The translations under genes and the position numbers were made by a program. From a virus, in the IMG/VR virus record IMGVR_UViG_3300042691_033065, positions 57,001-121,000 of that record: a DNA stretch of 64,000 nt; one strand, 5' to 3'. Under the pieces are notes generated by a model that had not been told where the DNA came from, searched no databases, and saw nothing but the letters and a program-made list of their open reading frames with translations. Below are positions 56,589 through 64,000 of this stretch, in pieces (within the stretch, counting starts at the first letter, position 1; each line of letters opens with the position of its first letter).

Positions 56589-57467
56589 TTAAAACCATGT
56601 TATTATTACAACTCCATCACCTCCTTTTCCTCCAGGGGCTGCAGTTGCGGGTGACCTACTACTACCTCCACCTCCACCACCTGAACCATAAACCCCATTA
56701 CCGCCAGTCCCTCCTTGAACTCCGGCAGTTCTAGCCCCACCATGAGCTCCTCCACCTCCATATGACTGAAACGGGGCCATACTGTAAACACCTCCAACAC
56801 CGTTCAACGAAACAGTTCTAGGGTTTGGGGGTGATGACGGTAGGATAGTTCCATTACCGTTGATGGTTCCTGGCGTCCCAAAAATGGAAACTGAGTCTCC
56901 ACCAGCACCTCCCGAACCACCACCTGTAAGAGTAGTGGTTGTTGAGACCGCCGCGGCCGTTCCCTGCAGAGCACCGGCACCTCCGTTTCCTCCCGCAATT
57001 GCTGTGAAAATACCTAAATTGTGATAAACTGAAGCGGTTGCTGTGATGACAGCAGCTCCTCCCCCCGCGGTTCCTGCGGTTCCCACAGTTGCACTACCCC
57101 CTTGGGCTCCACCATTTGCGATAAGAAGTCTGGTAGAAACAACATTTAACCCATTAAAAATATCAACATAAGATGACCCTCCAGCGGTTGCTGAATTACC
57201 ACCCTCACCAACAACTACAGTCACACTTTCAGGTATAAAAATCGCCGGAATTAATAGTTTTGTAACGCCTCCACCACCGGCACCTCCACCACCGGCAATA
57301 CCTATTGTAGTTCCACCAACACCACCGGCACCTCCACCACCTCCACCACCAACCACAAAAAAATTAACCATAGTTATGCCCTGTGGTTTGTTCCACACAT
57401 AGGTTCCCCTTGAATTATAAATTTGTGTGTTTGGAGTTTGAGGTAAATCAAATAAATCGTATGCCAT
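56589..57467 (-). CDS. Glycine-rich adhesin-like tail fibre protein (copy 3)
   Basis: The 292-residue protein opens with a Leu/Pro-rich leader and RGTYVWNKPQGITMVNFFVV, followed by GGGGGGGAGGVGG and Gly/Ala-rich parts. The C-terminus is GGKGGDGVVIITWF. Its ATG shares its A with the stop (TAATG) of a 58-residue gene upstream, so they are coupled. It is the first of the three paralogues to be transcribed. The tandem arrangement suggests either alternative tips or a hetero-oligomeric tip complex. Confidence 0.7.
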   Translation of the reverse strand: MAYDLFDLPQTPNTQIYNSRGTYVWNKPQGITMVNFFVVGGGGGGGAGGVGGTTIGIAGGGGAGGGGVTKLLIPAIFIPESVTVVVGEGGNSATAGGSSYVDIFNGLNVVSTRLLIANGGAQGGSATVGTAGTAGGGAAVITATASVYHNLGIFTAIAGGNGGAGALQGTAAAVSTTTTLTGGGSGGAGGDSVSIFGTPGTINGNGTILPSSPPNPRTVSLNGVGGVYSMAPFQSYGGGGAHGGARTAGVQGGTGGNGVYGSGGGGGGSSRSPATAAPGGKGGDGVVIITWF

Positions 57468-57643
57468 TATTCAGCCCAATCAGGTAACTCATTGGGGTCT
57501 GTGCAGAAATATCCACACCCCCCAAGTGATAATGTGTTTCCACTTAAATCGGTTATTCTAACTTGATTTCCTTGGTCATCCACAATCAAATATCCAAATT
57601 CAACTGGGGACCCATAAACGAATTGTATTTTATTGTAGTACAT
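57467..57643 (-). CDS. 58-residue small protein between fibre genes
   Basis: The ATG at 57643 overlaps the previous TAA (TAATG), and its own TAA overlaps the next ATG in the same way. The protein reads YYNKIQFVYGSPVEFGYLIV, DDQGNQVRITDLSG and a C-terminal GGCGYFCTDPNELPDWAE. It looks like a small beta-hairpin unit with two cysteines. The tight coupling on both sides supports real coding. I do not recognise it; a virion role or a chaperone for the neighbouring adhesins are options. Confidence 0.65.
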   Translation of the reverse strand: MYYNKIQFVYGSPVEFGYLIVDDQGNQVRITDLSGNTLSLGGCGYFCTDPNELPDWAE

Positions 57644-58071
57644 TAGTAGTCCCCTCCTATAACTGTTGCTTGAATATTGGCTCCTGCCGTAGGTGCGGTA
57701 CCTAATGTTACGTATATCCTATAGTCAGGTGGTAGCGCAAAATTTAATGGTATCTCATAAAATGGTGTTGATGCGACCTGTGAAAAAGTAGTATTATTTG
57801 CCATTGTGATTTCATCAAACAATGTATTGTTTGATAAAACAGTAACATCCGAGCCATTATTAATCCAAACACGAACAACTGTTGCGTTTGTATTACCTGA
57901 TGGAGGTACATGTCTAAATCTTATTTTTTGGACAAAACTTCCGTTTGTTCCTGCGGTAAAAACTAAATAGGATGTTGCTCCCGTAACGTTTCCTGTATTA
58001 GCCGAATTCATTAGAGATGACCATTGAACCTCTCCTTTAATTGAAAATATTGGTTGTGTATTTGCTGGCAT
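57643..58071 (-). CDS. Small beta-sandwich virion-type protein
   Basis: The 142-residue protein is of a type common in phages: PIFSIKGEVQWSSLMNSAN, then TSYLVFTAGTNGSFVQKIRF, VVRVWINNGSDVTVLSNNTL and FYEIPLNFALPPDYRIYVTL near the end. Such jelly-roll or beta-sandwich proteins are often found beside fibre or capsid genes and are usually called hypothetical structural proteins. It is preceded by a TATTTATAAT motif inside the end of the fibre gene, which gives a separate promoter. It begins the adhesin transcript. Confidence 0.65.
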   Translation of the reverse strand: MPANTQPIFSIKGEVQWSSLMNSANTGNVTGATSYLVFTAGTNGSFVQKIRFRHVPPSGNTNATVVRVWINNGSDVTVLSNNTLFDEITMANNTTFSQVASTPFYEIPLNFALPPDYRIYVTLGTAPTAGANIQATVIGGDY

Positions 58072-58078
58072 ATTATTA

Positions 58079-58088
58079 ATTATAAATA
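58079..58088 (-). promoter_or_regulatory. Late-promoter candidate TATTTATAAT (adhesin operon)
   Basis: The motif lies 8 bases before the ATG at 58071 and sits at the very end of the giant fibre gene. It would start the adhesin transcript. Confidence 0.45.
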
Positions 58089-61000
58089 ATTTAAGTTATT
58101 TCCTGTAGTGTAAGACTTTCCATAATCAAACACTTGAACAATAGTTATGTTACCTGTTGATGTATCGGCCGATAATCCATATCCTGTAGTTATACTTGTA
58201 ACTCCCGCATTTGTAAATACAAGTGTGTTTGTGGACGCGGAAGTAATTGTAATACCAACACCACTAAAGTTAAGGTTTGAATTATTTGAATTCGCACCAA
58301 ATTGAGTAATCCCCCCAATCTGAATATTCTTGAATATATTTTGAGAGGACCCTTTATCAGTATTGATTATTATTGTTGCGAAATTTGTTGTATCACCAGA
58401 CAATCCATCAGTTGCCGTTACACCTGTAATCCCTTGTGGTCTTGTATTTGTAATTGTCACAACTCCACCACTAGTTGATGCTGATATTCCGTCTCCATTT
58501 GTAACCGCACTGACAGGTAAATTGTAATACGTGGTTGCCGATATTGTGTTTGCCGTTAAACCATCTGTGAAGATTGTTGCTCCTGACACCGTGCCACCTG
58601 TAAAATTAGAACCTGTTGTACCTGTAAATGATATTGTAAAATTACCATTACTACCTGTAATAGATATATTTTCACCTTCAGTCAAACCACTAACAGGTAA
58701 GTTTTGATATGTGGTTGCCGATATTGTATTCGCAGTTAATCCATTTGTAAATATGGTTGCCCCTGATACAGTACCACCTGTAAAACTTGACCCTGTTGTT
58801 CCTGTAAAGTTGATACCGAAACTAGGCCAAGACCCTACTATTTGAATGTTTGTACCACCTGTAATTGTGGTAGGACTAATCCACCCATCTAACTTACCAT
58901 TAACATCTGCGTATGGTATAGCATTAGCGGTTGGTGTTACAGTACCTACGGGGTCAGCACCACCGAATTGGTGTCTGGTTGCGTGTGTTTGAATTGTCAC
59001 ACCATTAATCGTTCCGGCATTGGTAATGTTATTACTACCCATGTTTAGATTACCCGCCATCGCTCTACCACCATCTACTAAAAGATATTGTAAGTGGTCA
59101 TCGGCAGTTAATCCTAACAAATTTCCGTGAACTGATGAGGCGTTAACACCACCAGCTCTAAATCCAATTGTTGGTCTAATGTCCTCAATCTCAATTATAT
59201 TACTATTTCCTTGTCTTATATAAATTGAGGCGACTTGTGATACCGAATCAATGAAATATGATGGAGGTAGTGGTAATAAAGCATTTTCCGCCTCTACCAA
59301 AGTAGAATACTCATCTTGACCAATAACCAACATGAATTGTTCATCAACACCATCACCGACTACATATAACGTATGTTTAGTATAAGCAGACGCCGTAAGA
59401 CCTGTTAATGTACCATTGTTATCGTATTGGGTGTTATTAACTAAAGTTGTTGCGGTTGTTACCCATGTAGAACCTGTTCCGGCTCTATAATATTGTGTAA
59501 ATGTAATTCCCGTACCACCAATAGGATTAAACTCGTTTGTTGAGTAGTAATATTCACCCTGTGTAACATTTAAAGTAAACGGAGTAACTCCTTCTGTGGT
59601 AATTGACCCGTCAGCATAAATAGGTCCCAAAGCTTCTCTAAATAAATTACCAAATCTATTTGAAGTATGAGATGCGTTAAATGGAGATTGGTCAATTATT
59701 ATAATTGAGGATGAATCGGTTACTACTCTACCTAATGTGATATTATATTGTGAATCAGGTCTTGTTCCCGAAGAACTTAATATCTCATTTTCATTGAAGT
59801 ATATATAGGTGTCAGTATTTGCCGATAAAGATATTGTTGATGATGACCAATCAATCCTTTGGACGACCCCATTGTTACTAGATTTTTCCAAATATCCAAA
59901 TCCTGTTGCAACATTTACAGTAGTCCCAGTTCCCTCGGTTAAAGTTCCACCACTCATAACACCCATAGAACCACCTTCAAAAATCAATGTGGTAAAATCG
60001 GTATGTGTTCCATCAGCGAATGTTACTGACGCCTTTCTTGTAATGTCAAATTCACCATCATCAATATCTAAAATCGACCAATATATATCACTACTTTGAG
60101 TAAATAATTTTTGATGACTTGAGCTACCGGCAAATGTACCAAAAGTATTTACACTTTCAACATATAAATCCCATTGTCCGTTTACAAAACTTGCATTATC
60201 AACATCAAACGTAACAGAACCTCCAATATTTGGGTTTCTTATTCCATACGTACAACCATCAGAAGTGATGGTTGATGCGTTCAACGAAGCGTTATCTTGT
60301 ATGTAGAAAGCAGTAGTACCTGACACCCCGTTACTCACGTTATCCCCAACAAAAACTGATATAGTCGCCCCACTTCCTGTTGCATAGTTACAATATGTTA
60401 TACCGGCGCCTGTTGGGAAGTTATAATAGTTTTCCATATTGGCTAAAGCCAAATATCCATTATTACCTATTACTTTTGTGCCGTAAGTGTAGTCACCATT
60501 AAAGTCCAAGTATTCTCCGAAAAATTTGGTGTCTTGAGTGGAGGACTCAACCCAAACATTTGTATGACAATCATAAAAAGAAACTTTATGAGCTTGTGCG
60601 AAATCACCAATATCATAACAATACAATGCGGAATAACCTGAAGGAGCCCCGCTCAATGTCAAAAACGAAACTTCGTTATTAACACCAATACTAATTATAT
60701 TTTGAGTACTTCCTGTTGGTTTGATTAATGTTGTTTGAATATTACTACCAACAATACTAACGTAAGGTGTGTTTGTTAAATCAATTTCGTCTTCTGCGAA
60801 TTCCCCAGGACCAACAGAGATTACATATCTATTAGTACTTGATGTGTTTCCCGATGATATCAAATAATCTACCGCACTTTTTATAGATGTGAAATCACCA
60901 CCTTTTTTGGCTACCGTAATTTCTTTTGGGTCTTGATTAACTTCATACAAAGGAGCGTTTTGATTGATAATAGTTTTTAAGAAATTATCAGTACCTTGTA

Positions 61001-64000
61001 TTTTACCAGTGGCCCCCGAGTGAGCAATATTTACGTCAATTGTATTGTTTTCAAAATTCAGAGCAATTGCGTCAATACTTGGTGCCGAACCGATTTGAGG
61101 TGCGTCAATACCGACTGCCCATCTTTGAAAATTAACTGCCGTTAATCTTAAAAATCCACCGTTCTCTACATAAAATCCTGTACCTGCCGCGGCTCCGACT
61201 GCCTTGGTTAATAGACATCCATTAACTATAAATCCACAACTTGCGGCATCGGCTTTGGCAAAAATTAAACCTGATGTGGTTACAATACCCCCATTTGTTG
61301 AGGTAACATTTCGTAACTGCATCCTACCAATACCATCAGTATTGTTTGTTGCGTAAAAACCTATAGTGAAAGGATATCCTCCATACTTGACGTTAGAACA
61401 TTGCATGATAATGTTCGCATTTCCATACGCAACTACTTTAGCGTGAGTGTAGTTCGCCCCAAATCTAACATTCTCAACGTAAGAAATTGCCGATGATTGT
61501 GGTGTTGTTGATGAAGAATATAAAACCGCAGAAACACCTGTACCAGTACATCCTTGTATTTGACAATCAAAAATTGCCGATTGGTCACTTAATCTAATTA
61601 AAGTTTGGGATGGGTCGTTTGCCTGAATCACAGTTGATATGGAGCTTTCCCCAACAACTGAAACCCAAGAAGGTATTGTAAATGGGTCTTCATTATATAA
61701 ACCACCGGCAACACTAACCGTGTAAGTATTTGCCGATGTTGCCCCTGTAATACTATTTACCGCATTCTTTATTGAGTTAAAATCAACATTGGTGTCTGTA
61801 CTACCAGTTAGAGCAACGGTTAGAGTATTGTTTATAACTATTTGTGGTAGATTATAATATGTCGTTGCCGATATTGTTGTTGTGAATATTGTATTAGCAT
61901 ATAAATACGGGGTAGTAATAGTATTAGTCGCATCAATATTTGTAGTATAAATTTCTCTCCATCTAAATGACGGTTCACCCAAATCATATGAGTTATTAAC
62001 ACCTGGCTTTATCGCAGCCGACACAGGTATGACACCATAAACTGTCGTTAAACCACTTAATATTGTATTACCCGTAACATTTAAACCTGCAGTGAAGTTT
62101 GTTGCACCTGTTACAGTACCACCACTTAATGGTAAATAATCACCGCTAACAACAACCGTACTACCTGTACCTCCTGTGTATGCCGATAAACTTATTGTAA
62201 ATGCGGAATATTGGTCTACTCTATTTTGTGATAGAGTTATTATATTGTTATTTAATGAAAAACCTGTAACAAATGTATCTTCAGTTGTTCCGCTACTGTT
62301 ACCACCAGTTCCTGCTGAAAATATTAAGGTGTTGTTGGCTCCTGAAGTAATTGTTAGATTAATACCACTAAAATTAATAAATGTATTTGTATTAGCGGAA
62401 AATTGTGGAGTACCATTAATTTGTACCGACTTAAATACGTGAGTTAAACCACTACCATTACCGAAAATTGTTGAGCCTGATATCGCTCCGTCAGCCCTTA
62501 TAAATGATGTTACAGTCCCACCACTATTTAAACCTTGTAATAATTGTGTTGTGTTATCAGGATTAGTTGTTCCATTTTTAATGGATAAACCATCTAAAGT
62601 TGCATTAATTACAATTTCAGGGTCACCTGAGTTATCGTAAGCTTGTTGTAGTGTTGTTGTTGATGTTCCACCAGCTGCACCGATTAATTCACCAAATTTA
62701 GAAACCGAAAAGAATTGTGCCTTTGATGTATCAGTCAAATCATCACAACTACTTAAAATAGACAACACACCAATCAAAATACCATTATCTCTAAAATTAG
62801 GAAATGTAACAAATGTTTCATTTTGTAATGCCGCGACTGCCGCCGCTAATTGATTATATGGTTCTTGGCCATACTGAATTCTTATTTGACCATTTTGTAA
62901 TAAATAAATTCTTTGATTGGTCGCCTTTGTTCCTGTTATAGGTTCAATAACCCCATTAAGGTCGTAAAATCCTGGCTCAATAAGAGTAGTATTTACCGCA
63001 GTTCCACCAGTTTGAGTTCTATACTGAAAAGTTGCAGGACTCTGACTGTTAATTGTTAAACTATTTGGGTTTAATTTGTTTGTAACATACCCAATTCCAA
63101 GTCCATATAGTACACCCGCAGATGTATTAATATTTAAATTTGCTGCGTTTGGTGAAGCAATAACTCCGTCATTAATTAATTTAACCGCCGTGAACATATC
63201 TCTTAATTGAGATACTGGTGATAAGGCTGAGTCGGGCTCATTAAACGCATTTATTAAAAATTGTCTATTTCCGTGACCGAATTTTCCAAGATATAAATTT
63301 TGTCTTCTTTGTTGTGGTGTTGGAAATGTTGTTTGTTGGATAAGTGTTAATCCACTTGTAAGTAAAATGTATGTTTCGGTCGCCGATGAAACATATAAAG
63401 CCGTATTTCCTGTTGAGCCAGGGTATATAATAAGTTGGATTGTCGGATTTGCCGGTGAGGTTGTATTATCAATAATCCACCCCTCTACCGCTCCAACATT
63501 AAATGTTGTTCCCGATGGAGTAGTAATTGATAATCCACTAAATTGGAAAACACCCGTAGAACTATTATTAGCCGCTAATATATTATTTTCCTGAGTTGTA
63601 ATAATAGTACCTTCAATCTCATTTAATATTGTAACTTGTAATTTTCCTGAAGATGAATTATCTAAAACGTGTCCGACTTCACATGTTCTACCAGTAAAGG
63701 AAAGTTCAGAATAAGATGCAAATGCCCCCGGAACTGTTTGGGATAAATAAACCTGTTCCCCAACTGTAAAACCTGTTAAATTCACATCTCTAACAACACC
63801 AAAAACTGTCATAAATCCATATGATAAATTTGGAATGTCGTGAGTTGCAATACCTGATATTTGGAATTGAACCGCATCACCTCCAGTACCAACCGCTAAA
63901 GAAACTGTCGGTGCCCCTGATGTTGCCCCTGTAATGTGAAGAGCTTGTCCGTTATTAATTTGATAACCTAAATTATTATATAATCTAATTAAACTTTCTT
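58080..64000 (-). CDS. Giant tail fibre with beta-helix domains (partial, N-terminus outside window)
   Basis: The frame is open through the right edge. The Met at 63812 is internal, because in-frame coding continues (IPNLSYGF and further up LHITGATSGAP). At least 1973 residues lie in the window. Regions include an NLTGFTVGEQVYLSQ unit and fibre-stem repeats with VNNSYDLGEPSFRWREIYTT. There are two pectin-lyase-like beta-helix regions (about 60960-61720 and 60100-60950), each with a STxSIKNAVN-type start (DFTSIKSAVDYLISSG). A C-terminal series repeats LTANTISATTYQNLPVSGL twice. The order matches long tail fibres of marine T4-like phages. The C-terminus ends in YGKSYTTGNNLNYL without an obvious chaperone domain. 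Confidence 0.8.
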   Translation of the reverse strand, partial: ESLIRLYNNLGYQINNGQALHITGATSGAPTVSLAVGTGGDAVQFQISGIATHDIPNLSYGFMTVFGVVRDVNLTGFTVGEQVYLSQTVPGAFASYSELSFTGRTCEVGHVLDNSSSGKLQVTILNEIEGTIITTQENNILAANNSSTGVFQFSGLSITTPSGTTFNVGAVEGWIIDNTTSPANPTIQLIIYPGSTGNTALYVSSATETYILLTSGLTLIQQTTFPTPQQRRQNLYLGKFGHGNRQFLINAFNEPDSALSPVSQLRDMFTAVKLINDGVIASPNAANLNINTSAGVLYGLGIGYVTNKLNPNSLTINSQSPATFQYRTQTGGTAVNTTLIEPGFYDLNGVIEPITGTKATNQRIYLLQNGQIRIQYGQEPYNQLAAAVAALQNETFVTFPNFRDNGILIGVLSILSSCDDLTDTSKAQFFSVSKFGELIGAAGGTSTTTLQQAYDNSGDPEIVINATLDGLSIKNGTTNPDNTTQLLQGLNSGGTVTSFIRADGAISGSTIFGNGSGLTHVFKSVQINGTPQFSANTNTFINFSGINLTITSGANNTLIFSAGTGGNSSGTTEDTFVTGFSLNNNIITLSQNRVDQYSAFTISLSAYTGGTGSTVVVSGDYLPLSGGTVTGATNFTAGLNVTGNTILSGLTTVYGVIPVSAAIKPGVNNSYDLGEPSFRWREIYTTNIDATNTITTPYLYANTIFTTTISATTYYNLPQIVINNTLTVALTGSTDTNVDFNSIKNAVNSITGATSANTYTVSVAGGLYNEDPFTIPSWVSVVGESSISTVIQANDPSQTLIRLSDQSAIFDCQIQGCTGTGVSAVLYSSSTTPQSSAISYVENVRFGANYTHAKVVAYGNANIIMQCSNVKYGGYPFTIGFYATNNTDGIGRMQLRNVTSTNGGIVTTSGLIFAKADAASCGFIVNGCLLTKAVGAAAGTGFYVENGGFLRLTAVNFQRWAVGIDAPQIGSAPSIDAIALNFENNTIDVNIAHSGATGKIQGTDNFLKTIINQNAPLYEVNQDPKEITVAKKGGDFTSIKSAVDYLISSGNTSSTNRYVISVGPGEFAEDEIDLTNTPYVSIVGSNIQTTLIKPTGSTQNIISIGVNNEVSFLTLSGAPSGYSALYCYDIGDFAQAHKVSFYDCHTNVWVESSTQDTKFFGEYLDFNGDYTYGTKVIGNNGYLALANMENYYNFPTGAGITYCNYATGSGATISVFVGDNVSNGVSGTTAFYIQDNASLNASTITSDGCTYGIRNPNIGGSVTFDVDNASFVNGQWDLYVESVNTFGTFAGSSSHQKLFTQSSDIYWSILDIDDGEFDITRKASVTFADGTHTDFTTLIFEGGSMGVMSGGTLTEGTGTTVNVATGFGYLEKSSNNGVVQRIDWSSSTISLSANTDTYIYFNENEILSSSGTRPDSQYNITLGRVVTDSSSIIIIDQSPFNASHTSNRFGNLFREALGPIYADGSITTEGVTPFTLNVTQGEYYYSTNEFNPIGGTGITFTQYYRAGTGSTWVTTATTLVNNTQYDNNGTLTGLTASAYTKHTLYVVGDGVDEQFMLVIGQDEYSTLVEAENALLPLPPSYFIDSVSQVASIYIRQGNSNIIEIEDIRPTIGFRAGGVNASSVHGNLLGLTADDHLQYLLVDGGRAMAGNLNMGSNNITNAGTINGVTIQTHATRHQFGGADPVGTVTPTANAIPYADVNGKLDGWISPTTITGGTNIQIVGSWPSFGINFTGTTGSSFTGGTVSGATIFTNGLTANTISATTYQNLPVSGLTEGENISITGSNGNFTISFTGTTGSNFTGGTVSGATIFTDGLTANTISATTYYNLPVSAVTNGDGISASTSGGVVTITNTRPQGITGVTATDGLSGDTTNFATIIINTDKGSSQNIFKNIQIGGITQFGANSNNSNLNFSGVGITITSASTNTLVFTNAGVTSITTGYGLSADTSTGNITIVQVFDYGKSYTTGNNLNYL

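Noticed and set aside
63810-63812. Methionine at 63812 as start of the last fibre gene
   Set aside because: The frame continues open to the right edge with fibre-like sequence, so the start lies outside.
28185-64000. Diversity-generating retroelement acting on the fibres
   Set aside because: No reverse transcriptase or template/variable repeat pair was seen in the window.

Overview
The window is a stretch of an AT-rich genome of a large, T4-related contractile-tailed phage (myovirus). The evidence is a set of T4-type morphogenesis proteins (gp13-, gp14-, gp15-, gp18-, gp19-, gp26/gp51- and gp53-like), a family B DNA polymerase and a SNF2-type helicase. No host genes, rRNA, tRNA, integrase, insertion sequence or CRISPR array were seen. 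Start codons are mostly preceded by A-rich sequence without a clear Shine-Dalgarno, which is typical of Bacteroidota and their phages, so a Bacteroidota host is plausible but unproven.

Layout. 1-13.9 kb (minus): baseplate and tail genes: a partial giant structural protein, a gp53-like wedge, a 1675-residue baseplate protein with an inserted OmpA-like domain, a tape-measure candidate, gp26- and gp51-like hub genes, a mini zinc-finger gene and the tail tube. 14.0-20.5 kb (mostly minus): a HAD phosphatase, an unusually large tail sheath, a gp15-like terminator, a zinc ribbon and a gp14-like neck protein, with one tiny plus-strand ribbon-helix-helix-like gene. 20.5-25.3 kb (plus): SNF2 helicase, a superoxide dismutase fused to a nuclease-like domain, a gp13-like neck protein and a small conserved protein. 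25.3-28.1 kb (minus): DNA polymerase. 28.2-46.5 kb (minus): three very long Thr/Pro-repeat fibre genes, one carrying a complete metzincin metalloprotease. 46.6-54.8 kb (minus): four genes holding about ten glycosyltransferase and methyltransferase domains. 54.8-64 kb (minus): three tandem glycine-rich adhesin-like proteins, two small virion-type proteins and a giant beta-helix fibre that runs off the right edge.

How it may work together. The most striking arrangement is mucin-like Thr/Pro fibres directly beside a GT60-type polypeptide GlcNAc-transferase and large multi-domain sugar-modifying enzymes. I infer a phage-encoded system that O-glycosylates its own fibres. A virion-displayed protease and glycine-rich tip adhesins would complete an elaborate host-surface apparatus. 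A recurrent motif, TATTTATA, lies just upstream of at least ten transcription units on both strands, usually with no -35 box, and is a good candidate for this phage's late promoter.

Genes are tightly packed: there is no gene-free stretch longer than about 120 bases.
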